DNA from: Lacimicrobium alkaliphilum
Lineage (GTDB): Bacteria > Pseudomonadota > Gammaproteobacteria > Enterobacterales > Alteromonadaceae
Direction: 5' to 3'
DNA length: 64,000 nt
Assembly: GCF_001466725.1 (NCBI RefSeq)
Contig: NZ_CP013650.1
Location: forward strand, 372,001-436,000
The position numbers were made by a program, and so were the translations under genes. Below the pieces are notes generated by a model. It had not been told where the DNA came from, did not search any database, and saw only the letters and a list, made by a program, of their open reading frames with translations. Shown here piece after piece: positions 7,357 through 16,777 of the stretch. Position 1 is the stretch's first letter, and each line of letters starts with the position of its first letter.

Positions 7357-9450
7357 TTACCATCCGTACTGCCAGCTTAGGGTAACAGTGCGGCCGCGCC
7401 CGGTGAAGTTGCGATTATCGCCGCCAACACTTTGTGCATAGTAGGTAAAGTAATACTCATCCAGCAGATTTTCCACGCCCAGAGTAAAGGTTCCTGATGA
7501 CAGCGTATCCAGTGTCGCGGTGGCGTTAATGGTGTGGTAGCCGTCAAAGTCATTAATGCTGTTACCCTCACCGGCATCGCGGTCAAATAATTGGCTCCAC
7601 TGCACCCGTGTCAGCAACATATCTGTCCAGCTTTGCTGCCAGGTGAGATTCAGACGACGGGGGGCGATATTGCGGCCGGATAAGTCCTGATCGACCCGTT
7701 GGTCGCCATCGCTGTCAAATTCGCCGTTGGTATCGGCGTAGCTGGCAGATAAGCGGGTATCGGCTGACAGCATGTAACTGGCGTTAAGTTCAATGCCGTC
7801 AATCTCGGTACGTTCACGCTTTACGCTGTAGATACCATCGGCATCTGCCTGAAGACGGGCACCTAAATCTGAATCAGAGGTGAAATAGCTGGCGCTGAAA
7901 GACAACGCATCGCCGCTGTATTCCAGCCCGGCTTCCTGGTTGTCGGCAATTACCGGCTGCAGATCCAGGAAGCTGGAAACACTCAGATCCGGCTCGCTGA
8001 TACCACGTAAAACCCTACCCACATCAGGCATGCTGAAGCCTTCTGAATAGCTTGCATATACCCGCCAGTTCTCGGTCAGTTGATAGACCGCACCGAGGTT
8101 ATGCAGTAACTCATTAAAAGAGGGCTCGCCGCCGTTTACGAAGGTACTGTTGTACGATGCCAGAGTGGTGAAATCGTCTACCCTGAGCTTGCCATATTCA
8201 TAGCGTACACCGGCGCTCAGGTTGATGTTACCTAACTGATAGCGGGCCTGAACATAGGGCGCCCAGTTAACAAACTCGGTATCAGGGACCCACTTACGGC
8301 CGGTTTGTGCCAGTTCCTGGAAGGTGGTGTCATTTAAATAGTCGAGACCGGCGGTGATGCCCAGCGGACTTTCTGCCACATCCTGCCAGTTCATAGTGAT
8401 CCGTGAACCATACTTGCGAGAGTCGTTGCGTGACTGGTCAAACAGGTTGTCACCGAAGTCCGGATCCTGAAAGGTGCCGTAGCGACCACCACCGTAGAGC
8501 GCGGAAAAATCCTGAAAAAACAGCTGCCAGTCCAGCCTGCCGGAAAACAGCGCAGTGTGATGATAGGTCAGACTGGAAGTGGTGACGGTATTTTCAGGAC
8601 TGTCGCCTTCAACGATCCCTTCAACTGAAATCGCCGGAATACCGGCTGCGCGATCGCCATCAAGGGTGCCATAGTTACCGTTACCGGCCATATCGAAGCG
8701 GTTGATCATAAACTCTAATGACTGCTCATCATCAATGGTATAACCAAACTTGGCGAACAGGTCATAGCTGGTGGAATCCATGGTGTCGCCCTGTACTCCA
8801 TCCAGACCAATGAGCTGGCCTTCGCCATCAACATACATGCCGGTTTCTTTAACCTGAACACCGAGCACGGTTTGCCATTTTCCGTCACTTTGTCTGAACA
8901 GATAACCGGCCTGATAGGTCATGCTGTCTGACAGTTCATCAGGTGATGCCGTGATACCCGCATTCACTTCGTGGGTCGGCCCGTCTTCTGCTGACTTGGT
9001 GACAATATTGATAATACCACCACTGGCACCCATTCCCTGTATGGCACTGGCACCATGAATCACTTCTACGCGCTCAATCATAGAGGGGTCAATAGTATAA
9101 GCGGCACGAGAACCATTACGCAGCGGATTTGACTGCGGGATACCGTCAATCAGGTACAGAGGGTCGCGGCCCCGCAAGGTTTCACCGGAGCTGGTGAGTT
9201 TCTGACGCGAAGGAGAAAACGCCGGGATCATATTTCCCAGAATATCAGAAAGCGACTGGGCGACGTTGAGTTGCGCACGGATTTCTTCGCCGGTGATCAC
9301 AGATACAGTCGCAGGAATAGCACTTTGTGGTACAGAAGTGCGGGTCGCAGTGACCTCAATCACATCATCAACCCCTGAACTGGCCATGGCTGGCAAAGAA
9401 AGAGCTGAAAGTGCAGATAGTAAGGCAATAGAGACAGGTGTTTTTTCCAT
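7357..9450 (-). CDS. TonB-dependent siderophore-type receptor
   Basis: This 697-residue outer-membrane receptor has a signal peptide ending near LPAMA, then a TonB box (DDVIEVTATRT, about residues 28-38), a plug domain with DPLYLIDGIPQSNPLRNGSR and IERVEVIHGASAIQGMGASGG, and a long beta-barrel ending in the aromatic TLSWQYGW. GVENLLDEYYFTYY near the end is the usual receptor C-terminal signature. Upstream is a good Fur box, so expression should rise in iron limitation. The ligand is probably a ferric siderophore, but the sequence does not tell which. It is transcribed with the PepSY gene downstream. Confidence 0.92.
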   Translation of the reverse strand: MEKTPVSIALLSALSALSLPAMASSGVDDVIEVTATRTSVPQSAIPATVSVITGEEIRAQLNVAQSLSDILGNMIPAFSPSRQKLTSSGETLRGRDPLYLIDGIPQSNPLRNGSRAAYTIDPSMIERVEVIHGASAIQGMGASGGIINIVTKSAEDGPTHEVNAGITASPDELSDSMTYQAGYLFRQSDGKWQTVLGVQVKETGMYVDGEGQLIGLDGVQGDTMDSTSYDLFAKFGYTIDDEQSLEFMINRFDMAGNGNYGTLDGDRAAGIPAISVEGIVEGDSPENTVTTSSLTYHHTALFSGRLDWQLFFQDFSALYGGGRYGTFQDPDFGDNLFDQSRNDSRKYGSRITMNWQDVAESPLGITAGLDYLNDTTFQELAQTGRKWVPDTEFVNWAPYVQARYQLGNINLSAGVRYEYGKLRVDDFTTLASYNSTFVNGGEPSFNELLHNLGAVYQLTENWRVYASYSEGFSMPDVGRVLRGISEPDLSVSSFLDLQPVIADNQEAGLEYSGDALSFSASYFTSDSDLGARLQADADGIYSVKRERTEIDGIELNASYMLSADTRLSASYADTNGEFDSDGDQRVDQDLSGRNIAPRRLNLTWQQSWTDMLLTRVQWSQLFDRDAGEGNSINDFDGYHTINATATLDTLSSGTFTLGVENLLDEYYFTYYAQSVGGDNRNFTGRGRTVTLSWQYGW

Positions 9451-9484
9451 GATGACTTCGTGTTGCTGTAAAAATTTAGTTGGG

Positions 9485-9503
9485 AATGATAATTGTTATC
9501 AAT
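9485..9503 (-). promoter_or_regulatory. Fur box upstream of the TonB receptor
   Basis: The 19-bp sequence AATGATAATTGTTATCAAT contains GATAATTGTTATC, which matches 11 of 13 positions of the central Fur consensus GATAATCATTATC and is a dyad. It lies about 35-53 bp upstream of the receptor start, where it would cover the promoter. Iron-dependent repression of the receptor/PepSY operon is expected. Confidence 0.8.
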
Positions 9504-9640
9504 ATTAAATTCAACAAGGGAAGTACAAGACAAACCGGCAAGTTTTCACTGGCTATTCGTGGGCAGATAACAGCAACAAAGCGGCGTACATCATCAGGCT
9601 GGGCGCCAGGAGAGGGTGTCGGATGCGGTCTGAGAGAGAT

Positions 9641-9665
9641 AAAAAAGGGCCCCGAGGGGCCCTTT
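9641..9665 (-). terminator. Intrinsic terminator of the RND efflux operon
   Basis: Read on the minus strand, a 9-bp perfect stem AAAGGGCCC / GGGCCCTTT with a CTCG tetraloop is followed by a run of six T. It begins 21 nt after the stop of the RND pump gene. It also separates that operon from the Fur-controlled receptor promoter. Confidence 0.85.
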
Positions 9666-9685
9666 GAGGTGTTAAGCGTTACTGA

Positions 9686-12600
9686 TCAGCTATCGGTCTG
9701 TGGCTCGCTGCCAATGGCCGGCTGGCTCTTGTTGCCGGTGATTTTGCGCCTGGCCCAGCTAAAGGGTCTGCGCAGATCACCGAGGATCAGGTACAGACAA
9801 GGTACCAGAATCAGTGTCACCACTGTGGCGTAAAGTACTGCAAAGCCCAGTGCCACCGCCATAGGAATAACAAATCTGGCCTGCAGGCTGGTCTCAAACA
9901 TAATTGGCAGTACGCCCACAAAGGTTGTGATGGAGGTCAGGGTAATAGCACGGAATCGGGCACAGCCGGCTTCCACCACCGCATCTTTGATGCGAATTCC
10001 CTCTTCCCGGCGCTGATTGATAAAGTCTGTCATCACCAGACTGTCATTGATGACCACCCCGGCCGCTGCGATCAGACCGAAGGTCGACATCATGCTCATA
10101 TCCAGGCCAAAGAAGAAATGTCCCCAGATGGCGCCGGTCATGGCAAAAGGGATCACCGACATTATGATAATCGGCTGCCCATAGCTTTTCAGCGGCACCG
10201 CCAGCAGGATATACACGATGATCATACCGGCAATAAAGAACATCATCTGCTCGTTCTGCTGTGCCTGCTGCTCGGCAATATCGCCGCCCAGCTCGGTCAT
10301 CACTGAGGGGAACTCAGATTTGAGATCCGGCAACAGTTTCTCTTTGATGTTCTTGACAGCGGCACCGGGTTCGACACTGTCCTGATCGATGGCACCCCAT
10401 ACATACACGCTGCGATAACCTCCTTCACGGCGGATATAACTGATGCCGGGCTGTTCGCTTAAGGTCACCACATCACCAAGCATCACTTCCTGGCCATCAG
10501 GGGTCGTAATGACGGTATGCTTAAGTTCGGCGAATCGTTCGCGGGTCAGTCGCGGATAACGCACCATTACCCGCACTTCTTCTGTGCCACGGATAACCCG
10601 CTGAGCTTCGGTACCGAAGAAGCTGGCACCTACCTGGTTGGCAATGGTGCTAAGATTCAGACCGAGATCATAGGCCACCGGCAGCAATTGAATTTGCACT
10701 TCCTTACTGGCCGGATCGATGGTTGAACTGACATCAAACAGACCTTCCTGCTCCTGTAGCATGGCGATAAAACGCCGGCCTGCTTCATTCAGGGTTTTGA
10801 GGTCGGAGCCAAACAACAGGTAACCAAAATCGCCGTCATTGCCGCCGCCATTCACATCGTCCTGTATGGAGAATGATTTCATACCGGGGATTTCAGGAAT
10901 TTTCTCCCTCCAGCGCCGTGACAACTCAAAGGTATTGTAGGGACGATCTTCCTCCTCAATCAGGGGCACCACGATTCTGGCTTCGGTGCGGCCCTGATTA
11001 AAGGCCAGCATATCCCGTACCATGCCAATACCATATTCGGCCTCGGTCTCTTTATCCACATCCAGAATCGCCTGCTCGATGGTCATCAGGGCATCGATGG
11101 TAGCCTGATCCGATACCGTTTCATTCATCTCGATGCGAATGCTGGGGAAATCATGAGGCACTTTTGGGGTTGGTACGGTACGCACATGACCTGCGCTGAT
11201 CAGCCCTACGCTGATGAGCAGAATGGCGACAAAGGTACACAACACCAGCCAGCGCAATTCGGTACAGCGGCTGACAAAGTTCTTATAGGGGCCGTTAACA
11301 AAACCGAAAAAGCGCCTGTTGAAGCGTGAGCGCCAACTGGTTTCTTTTACCGGTTTGAAATTGGTATGGGCAATATGCGCCGGCAGGATCAGCTTGGATT
11401 CAATCAGACTGAAGACCAGACAAAAGATAACCACCATGGCGATAATATAGAAGAAGGTGCCCTCAGGCCCCGAGCTGAAGGTAAAGGGGGCAAATACAGC
11501 AATAGTGGTCAGTACCCCGAAGGTGGCCGGGGTGGCCACCCTTTTGGCGCCGCGCACCGCGCTTTCTACCCCGCCGCCATATTTTTCTATCTCAGTGTAG
11601 GAACTCTCGCCAATAACAATGGCGTCATCCACCACTATCCCCAGCACCATAATAAATGCGAACAGTGAGAGGATATTAATGCTGATGCCAAACACAGGCA
11701 TCATCATGACCGCGCCCAGGAAACACACTGGCAGGCCGACCATCACCCAGAACGCGAGGCGGAAGCGCAGGAAAAGAGTCAGCATCAGCGCTACCAGAAT
11801 CGAACCCTGGAACAGATTTTTAAGCATCATATCCAGGCGGGCATTGAGGTAGTAGGTCATATCCACCAGCACTTTCATTTCTACACCCGGAGGCAGCGTT
11901 TTGTTGCGGTGCTCAATAAAACTTTTCACCGAATCGGCCACCGGAATCATATTCTGGTCTTTGGTTGCCTGTACGGCCATAAAAATCGCGTTAATACCTG
12001 AGTATTTGAAGTAGCGTTCGCCCTCGGTAAAACCGTCCTCTATTGTGGCCACATCCTGCAACAATACACGGGCACCGCTTGGGCCGATCTTAATCGGGAT
12101 CTGGCGGAATTCTTCACCGTTGTAATACTGGTTCTCTACCCTTACGGAGATAATGCCGGAGTCTGTGCGCAACTGCCCGGCCGACATATTCGCTGAATAG
12201 CGGCGTATGGCCTGCGACACATCACTTAGGGTCAGATTATATTTGCGCAGCATCTCCGGTTTGATTTCAATGGCAATTTCGTCATCCGGCGCATCCAGAT
12301 TTACCAGTGAGATATTGCCAAGCTGCAATAGCTCCCGTTCCATCTGCCGGGCCAGAACCTTGAGATCGGTCAGCGGCAGATCGCCCACCACTGCCATTTC
12401 AATCACGCTTTGCCTGAACTCGGCCTGGGCGATCGTCACCGGCTCCATATCCGCCGGAAAGGTGGCGATACTGTCGACCCGGGATTTCACCTTGTCCATC
12501 ACCTCCGCCAGTTCGGCATCGGTTTTGATCTCCAGCGATACCCTGCCCGAATTCCTGAACGCTCTGGAGACGGTTTTCTTGATTTCGGTGACATCTTTGA

Positions 12601-12835
12601 GGGCTTCTTCGATCTTTATCAGAATGCCTTCTTCGATTTCCTGAGGTGATGCGCCGCGGTAGGTGGCATTGATATTGATATAGTTAATCTCAATATTCGG
12701 GAACATCTGCCGCTGGATCGTGAAATAGCTGACAATCCCCATCACAATGATGAAAATCATCAGCAGGTTGGCGGCAACCGGGTTATTGGCGAAAAACGCG
12801 ATCAGGCCGGTTTGTTTTGGTTCCTGAGCAGTCAT
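9686..12835 (-). CDS. RND efflux transporter, inner-membrane pump subunit
   Basis: This 1049-residue protein has the full AcrB/HAE-type resistance-nodulation-division layout: a first TM near residues 22-43 (AANLLMIFIIVMGIVSYFTI), a periplasmic porter domain, TM segments with GIVVDDAIVIGESSYTEIEK (TM4 with the paired proton-relay Asp residues), and a second half ending in GVVINDSLVMTDFIN and the last TMs. It expels hydrophobic compounds using the proton gradient. An AAGGAG ribosome site precedes its ATG. It is encoded 9 bp after the adaptor gene; no outer-membrane channel is in the operon, so a TolC-like protein from elsewhere is presumably used. Confidence 0.92.
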   Translation of the reverse strand: MTAQEPKQTGLIAFFANNPVAANLLMIFIIVMGIVSYFTIQRQMFPNIEINYININATYRGASPQEIEEGILIKIEEALKDVTEIKKTVSRAFRNSGRVSLEIKTDAELAEVMDKVKSRVDSIATFPADMEPVTIAQAEFRQSVIEMAVVGDLPLTDLKVLARQMERELLQLGNISLVNLDAPDDEIAIEIKPEMLRKYNLTLSDVSQAIRRYSANMSAGQLRTDSGIISVRVENQYYNGEEFRQIPIKIGPSGARVLLQDVATIEDGFTEGERYFKYSGINAIFMAVQATKDQNMIPVADSVKSFIEHRNKTLPPGVEMKVLVDMTYYLNARLDMMLKNLFQGSILVALMLTLFLRFRLAFWVMVGLPVCFLGAVMMMPVFGISINILSLFAFIMVLGIVVDDAIVIGESSYTEIEKYGGGVESAVRGAKRVATPATFGVLTTIAVFAPFTFSSGPEGTFFYIIAMVVIFCLVFSLIESKLILPAHIAHTNFKPVKETSWRSRFNRRFFGFVNGPYKNFVSRCTELRWLVLCTFVAILLISVGLISAGHVRTVPTPKVPHDFPSIRIEMNETVSDQATIDALMTIEQAILDVDKETEAEYGIGMVRDMLAFNQGRTEARIVVPLIEEEDRPYNTFELSRRWREKIPEIPGMKSFSIQDDVNGGGNDGDFGYLLFGSDLKTLNEAGRRFIAMLQEQEGLFDVSSTIDPASKEVQIQLLPVAYDLGLNLSTIANQVGASFFGTEAQRVIRGTEEVRVMVRYPRLTRERFAELKHTVITTPDGQEVMLGDVVTLSEQPGISYIRREGGYRSVYVWGAIDQDSVEPGAAVKNIKEKLLPDLKSEFPSVMTELGGDIAEQQAQQNEQMMFFIAGMIIVYILLAVPLKSYGQPIIIMSVIPFAMTGAIWGHFFFGLDMSMMSTFGLIAAAGVVINDSLVMTDFINQRREEGIRIKDAVVEAGCARFRAITLTSITTFVGVLPIMFETSLQARFVIPMAVALGFAVLYATVVTLILVPCLYLILGDLRRPFSWARRKITGNKSQPAIGSEPQTDS

Positions 12836-12844
12836 GAATACTCC

Positions 12845-14026
12845 TTATTCGGCTTCAGCGCGCTGGGCGACCAGCTTTGGGTCATCTTCACCTTTGGCCA
12901 GCTTGACCTTCATGCCTTTCTGCGGATATTCCGGTACGGTGGTCAGTACTCTGTCACCTTCGCTAAGACCATCGTTGATAAGGAAGTATTTACCTTCTTC
13001 GCGCAGCACATCCACTTTCACAGGTTGCAGTTGCATGTCCTTATCTACCAGCCACACGGTGCGGTTGGTAACCAGATCCTGCGGCAGGCGATAAACCTGC
13101 TCCAGGGTTTGTCCGGCCAGACTCACTTCCACGTAGCTGCCGAATTTAAATACCGGGCCCTGGCTGTGCAGGCTGTAAGGATCCTGAATACGGGCAACCA
13201 GCTGGCTCATCCTGGTACTTTTCTCCACTATGCCAAGATCCCGGTCAATTGTGCCCTGACGGGAATAACTGTTGATGCCGCGGCTGGTTACTGTCACTTC
13301 GGTGCCAGCAAGGGGGGTGGGAAGAAAAGCACTGTCAAAACCAGCGATGGGCAGGGTGACTTCGGCGGTTTCAATATTATACAACTCCGCTACCTGGGTT
13401 CCCTGACTGACATACTGACCGAGGCCAATATTCCGGTTGATAACCAGTGCGTCATAAGGCGCTTTTACCTGACAGTAGGCCAGATCCCGTTTGGCTAGCT
13501 TCAGTTTGGCTTCTGCTGATTTCACTGCCGCCTGGGCGCTCATCAACTGAGGTTTGCGTAAGTACAGATCCGTAACCTGGCTGTCGGCCATAGATTTGGC
13601 TTCCTGTGCCGCTACTCTGGCCCGGGCCTGCTCTTCAATAAGTTGGGACTGGGCCTGATTCAGTTCGGCTTCTGCCTGCAACATGTTGGCTTCATAGCGC
13701 TGTTTGTCGATGCTGAACAAGGTGGTACCACGGGGCACGACGCCACCGGCAACAAAATCCTCATGCCAGTCCACCACTTCGCCGGACACCTGGGCCGAAA
13801 GCTGTGTCATCTCCAGAGGGCGCACTTCACCGAAGCTGGTGATCATCACCTGATAATCTTCTGCGCTGATCTCATCGATACTCACCGTAGGGCGGGTATC
13901 CACTTCTTCTTTATCTTCTTTTTGCTGGGCGGTGGCATTGATCAACGACATCCCTGCCACGCCAAGGGCGAGCACCACAATTGGCAGTGCTATCTTTATC
14001 CATAATTTGTTCATAATCGCATGCAT
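12845..14026 (-). CDS. RND periplasmic adaptor (membrane fusion protein)
   Basis: This 393-residue protein is an AcrA/HlyD-type adaptor. It has an N-terminal membrane anchor or uncleaved signal (IKIALPIVVLALGVAGMSLI), a barrel-sandwich half ASGEVVDWHEDFVAGG-like (here SGEVVDWHEDFVAGGVVPRG), a coiled-coil hairpin rich in Q/A/E (about residues 115-160), and the second half AKRDLAYCQVKAPYDALV. The start could be at 14026 or at the ATG 12 bp downstream; neither has a clear ribosome site. It is the first gene of the operon with the RND pump. Confidence 0.9.
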   Translation of the reverse strand: MHAIMNKLWIKIALPIVVLALGVAGMSLINATAQQKEDKEEVDTRPTVSIDEISAEDYQVMITSFGEVRPLEMTQLSAQVSGEVVDWHEDFVAGGVVPRGTTLFSIDKQRYEANMLQAEAELNQAQSQLIEEQARARVAAQEAKSMADSQVTDLYLRKPQLMSAQAAVKSAEAKLKLAKRDLAYCQVKAPYDALVINRNIGLGQYVSQGTQVAELYNIETAEVTLPIAGFDSAFLPTPLAGTEVTVTSRGINSYSRQGTIDRDLGIVEKSTRMSQLVARIQDPYSLHSQGPVFKFGSYVEVSLAGQTLEQVYRLPQDLVTNRTVWLVDKDMQLQPVKVDVLREEGKYFLINDGLSEGDRVLTTVPEYPQKGMKVKLAKGEDDPKLVAQRAEAE

Positions 14027-14562
14027 CTAAGTTTTAAAATTGCAGAGCCTTATCATACCGAAGCTGAGCGGATAAAGCGTTACAGATTTGTAAATATATG
14101 TGAGCGGGTAAATATGTAGTTTAGTCGCAAATGGTTAATAATCCGCAGGCCGGAATTTATTCCGACCAACGCATTCTTGTCATCCCGACGAATGTCAGGA
14201 TCTTTTACCGCCAACGGTACTGATTAAGATAATCTCTTCAGCAGTGTAGCCCGGATGCAGCGAAGCGGAATCCGGGTAAGGCATACTTCTCCCGCAATCC
14301 AGCAACCTTTGAATTTATCACTGTCGCATTTCCTCATCGAGAGGAGCCAAAGGTGCTGGACATGTCCGCTTCTCTCCTCGCAGGCTACTCCTGCGGTTTA
14401 CTTAACAGAATGCCTCTAGATAGATGACAACTGCAATAGGCCATGACGGTCGCAGTTGTCATTCTGAACCATACCCTTGTCTGACAGAGAGCCTGACCTG
14501 GATCAGGGTGAAGGGATATGCTCTGCCGAGCTGGATTCAGTCCTGGCCTGTTTCAGAATATT
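14027..14562. other. Gene-free spacer with short palindromes and one REP
   Basis: I see no coding region here. It holds a partial palindrome GCCGGAATTTATTCCGACC at 14149-14167, a GTCAT-headed element at 14179-14204, one REP-a copy at 14246-14276, and an 11-bp inverted repeat ATGACAACTGC / GCAGTTGTCAT (14424-14434 and 14452-14462) with a 17-nt loop located about 100 bp after the carboxylesterase stop. The two neighbouring minus-strand operons therefore look independent. Confidence 0.7.
14246..14276 (+). repeat. REP element, subtype a
   Basis: This 31-bp element begins GTAGCCCGGATGCAGCG and closes with AATCCGGG, forming a hairpin CCCGGAT / ATCCGGG behind the GTAG head. It matches the consensus of the subtype-a copies around the RAYT gene exactly. 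Confidence 0.85.
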
Positions 14563-15231
14563 TCAGCTCAGGCGTTTTTGCAGCCATTGTGAGACTTCCT
14601 GAATTTCTTCCATACAGACATTGTGTTGCATCGGGTAGTCCCGCCACTGAACCGGGTACTCCAGTGCCTGCAGACGTTCAAAGGCCGCTTTACCCAAGGC
14701 ACAGGGGATCACTTCATCATACAGGCCGTGGGCAATCAGAATATCGGTATGCTGATTAGCCGGATGACGCTCCTGTTCCAGTAGCTCGGGCTGACTGAGA
14801 TAGGTGGACAAGGCCAGAATCCCGCCAAGCTTTTGTTCAAAGCGTAAACCCAGTTGGTACGCGATCACACCGCCCTGGGAAAAGCCGGCCAGGATGATAC
14901 GTTCAGGAGACATGCCCTTTTCGATTTCTTCCTCGATCAACGCCTTAACCATTGCCGCCGAGTCCTTTACCCCTTCGCTGTCGGCACGATTCTCAAAATC
15001 CAGCGACTTGATGTCATACCAGGCACGCATCTGCATGCCGTTATTGATGGTTACCGGCCGCACCGGTGCATGGGGAAACACAAAACGTACCGACAGGCTG
15101 GAGGGTAGCTTCAACTCAGGCACGATGGGGGCAAAGCCGTTGCCCGAGTCACCGAGCCCATGCAGCCAGACTACCAGTGCGTCGGGCTTATTACCGTGAA
15201 GTACTTCCACAAAGGGTAATGCTGAATTCAT
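14563..15231 (-). CDS. Carboxylesterase/phospholipase-family alpha/beta hydrolase
   Basis: This 222-residue serine hydrolase has the oxyanion motif VVWLHGLGDSGNGF near residue 20, the nucleophile elbow ILAGFSQGGVIA around residues 114-125, the acid in HGLYDEVIP and the His in PMQHNVC near the end. This is the family of bacterial esterase EstB and eukaryotic acyl-protein thioesterase, usually about 220 residues, so it is full length. It should hydrolyse short- to medium-chain esters in the cytoplasm. It is monocistronic and divergent from gmk. Confidence 0.88.
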   Translation of the reverse strand: MNSALPFVEVLHGNKPDALVVWLHGLGDSGNGFAPIVPELKLPSSLSVRFVFPHAPVRPVTINNGMQMRAWYDIKSLDFENRADSEGVKDSAAMVKALIEEEIEKGMSPERIILAGFSQGGVIAYQLGLRFEQKLGGILALSTYLSQPELLEQERHPANQHTDILIAHGLYDEVIPCALGKAAFERLQALEYPVQWRDYPMQHNVCMEEIQEVSQWLQKRLS

Positions 15232-15382
15232 TAATGATCCTTGTTATTTCAAAATCGCCGATCCCAGGTATCGGATATCGCTATAGGTCTACTGTAAAGA
15301 CTTCTGAGTGACTGTCCAAGTGCCGGGCGCAAAGTTCTTGTGCTAAGATTGCGTTTTTGCAGTCTGACGAGTTTTTTGCGCT

Positions 15383-16003
15383 ATGGCCACCGGCAATCTG
15401 TTTATTCTCGCTGCCCCATCTGGTGCAGGTAAATCCAGTCTTATCAAAGCCTTGCTGGAGCGTAACCAGGACGGCTCCATGCAGGTCTCTGTGTCTCATA
15501 CTACCCGTAGTCCCAGGCCAGGTGAACAGCAAGCTGTACATTATCATTTTGTGGATGAGTCTGCGTTTAAGCAGATGATTGCCGATGATGCCTTTTTTGA
15601 ATGGGCTGAAGTATTTGGTAAGTACTACGGTACCTCAAAGCAGGCCATTGCCGATACGCTGGAGCAGGGTAAAGACGTATTCCTGGATATTGACTGGCAG
15701 GGGGCGCGGCAGGTCAAGGCACAGATGCCGGATACCGCCACCATTTTTATTGCGCCGCCGTCACGGGACGAACTGTTACGCCGCTTAAAGCACCGCAATA
15801 CAGATTCGGACGAGGTGATTAGCGAGCGTATGGCCAAAGCCAGGGATGAAATCTCCCATTATCAGGAATTTGATTATGTGGTGGTGAATGACGACTTCGA
15901 GCAGGCCCTGAAAGAAATCGAAGCGATAGTATTGTGCCAGCGTCTGGCTCAAACCAAACAGGCCCGCCGCCATCAGAAGCTCTTCGCCGAGCTGTTGAAG
16001 TAG
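15383..16003 (+). CDS. gmk: Guanylate kinase
   Basis: This 206-residue enzyme phosphorylates GMP to GDP with ATP. The P-loop [16 protein letters not shown] begins at residue 8, the GMP-binding block [13 protein letters not shown] follows, and the [11 protein letters not shown] strand lies near residue 95. Length and motif order are those of bacterial Gmk. It heads the gmk-rpoZ-spoT block known from gammaproteobacteria, although here a 380-bp REP-containing spacer separates it from rpoZ. Confidence 0.96.
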   Translation: MATGNLFILAAPSGAGKSSLIKALLERNQDGSMQVSVSHTTRSPRPGEQQAVHYHFVDESAFKQMIADDAFFEWAEVFGKYYGTSKQAIADTLEQGKDVFLDIDWQGARQVKAQMPDTATIFIAPPSRDELLRRLKHRNTDSDEVISERMAKARDEISHYQEFDYVVVNDDFEQALKEIEAIVLCQRLAQTKQARRHQKLFAELLK

Positions 16004-16133
16004 CACCTTAGTTTTTCAGTTTTAAAAAGCTATTCACCGCAGAGACGCAAAGATCGCTGAAATCTAAAGGGGCAACGCCCAAACATCGCCGCGTTCTTTG
16101 CGGCTCTACGTGATGAGAATATCTACCTCTTTA

Positions 16134-16271
16134 CCCGGATTCCGCTTCGCTGCATCCGGGCTACACTCACAACTGACAGTGGCGTAGCCTGCAAGGAGCG
16201 CAGCGGATTGCGGGGAAATAATAAATGCTGCGTGTTAAACCCGGATTTCGCTTTGCTGCATCGCGGGCTAC
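16134..16271. repeat. Three REP elements between gmk and rpoZ
   Basis: Subtype-a copies on the minus strand lie at 16134-16164 (perfect) and 16240-16271 (degenerate, with one extra base), and a subtype-b copy on the plus strand lies at 16184-16214. The a-/b+ head-to-head order is the same as in the array next to the RAYT gene. The rest of the 16004-16385 spacer contains a CGCAGAGACGCAAAG-type intergenic repeat near 16040 and no gene. Confidence 0.85.
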
Positions 16272-16385
16272 TCTGAAAACTGATGGCTGACAACTGAAAG
16301 CTTGCCCCTGCAAAAGCATATTTCTTTTACCGTGGAAAAACTGTACACTATGCGGCCTTTTTCCATATTGCTCACGGAGTTTAAG

Positions 16386-16661
16386 ATGGCCCGCGTAACA
16401 GTTGAAGATGCAGTAGATAAGATTGGTAACCGTTTTGATCTGGTACTGGTTGCCGCACGCCGTGCCCGCCAGCTCGCAATCGAAGGGCGTGATGCCAAGG
16501 TTGAATGGGAAAATGACAAAGCCACAGTGGTTGCCCTGCGTGAAATTGAACGCGGTCTGGTAACGGCTCAGACCATGGATGCCGATGAAATGCGCACCCA
16601 GCAGGAGCAGGAACAGGAAGAGTTTTCTTCTGTAGCCAGTATTCTCTCCGGTCAGGAATAA
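16386..16661 (+). CDS. rpoZ: RNA polymerase omega subunit
   Basis: The ATG at 16386 gives a 91-residue protein starting [20 protein letters not shown], which is the standard omega N-terminus; an upstream in-frame extension lies in the leader and is not conserved-looking. The core block [14 protein letters not shown] matches the family. Omega binds beta-prime, helps assemble RNA polymerase and forms part of the ppGpp site. It sits upstream of spoT as in E. coli, with a 116-bp gap. Confidence 0.96.
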   Translation: MARVTVEDAVDKIGNRFDLVLVAARRARQLAIEGRDAKVEWENDKATVVALREIERGLVTAQTMDADEMRTQQEQEQEEFSSVASILSGQE

Positions 16662-16777
16662 GTTGTCTGACCCCGGGCCGGTGCCCAACCGGCCTGAAAA
16701 CCTTTGTCTGGCTATTTCTATTCAGGCCAATTCTTCGTATTCTAAGCCCCTGATGTATTAATTCTGCTGAAGCCCAC

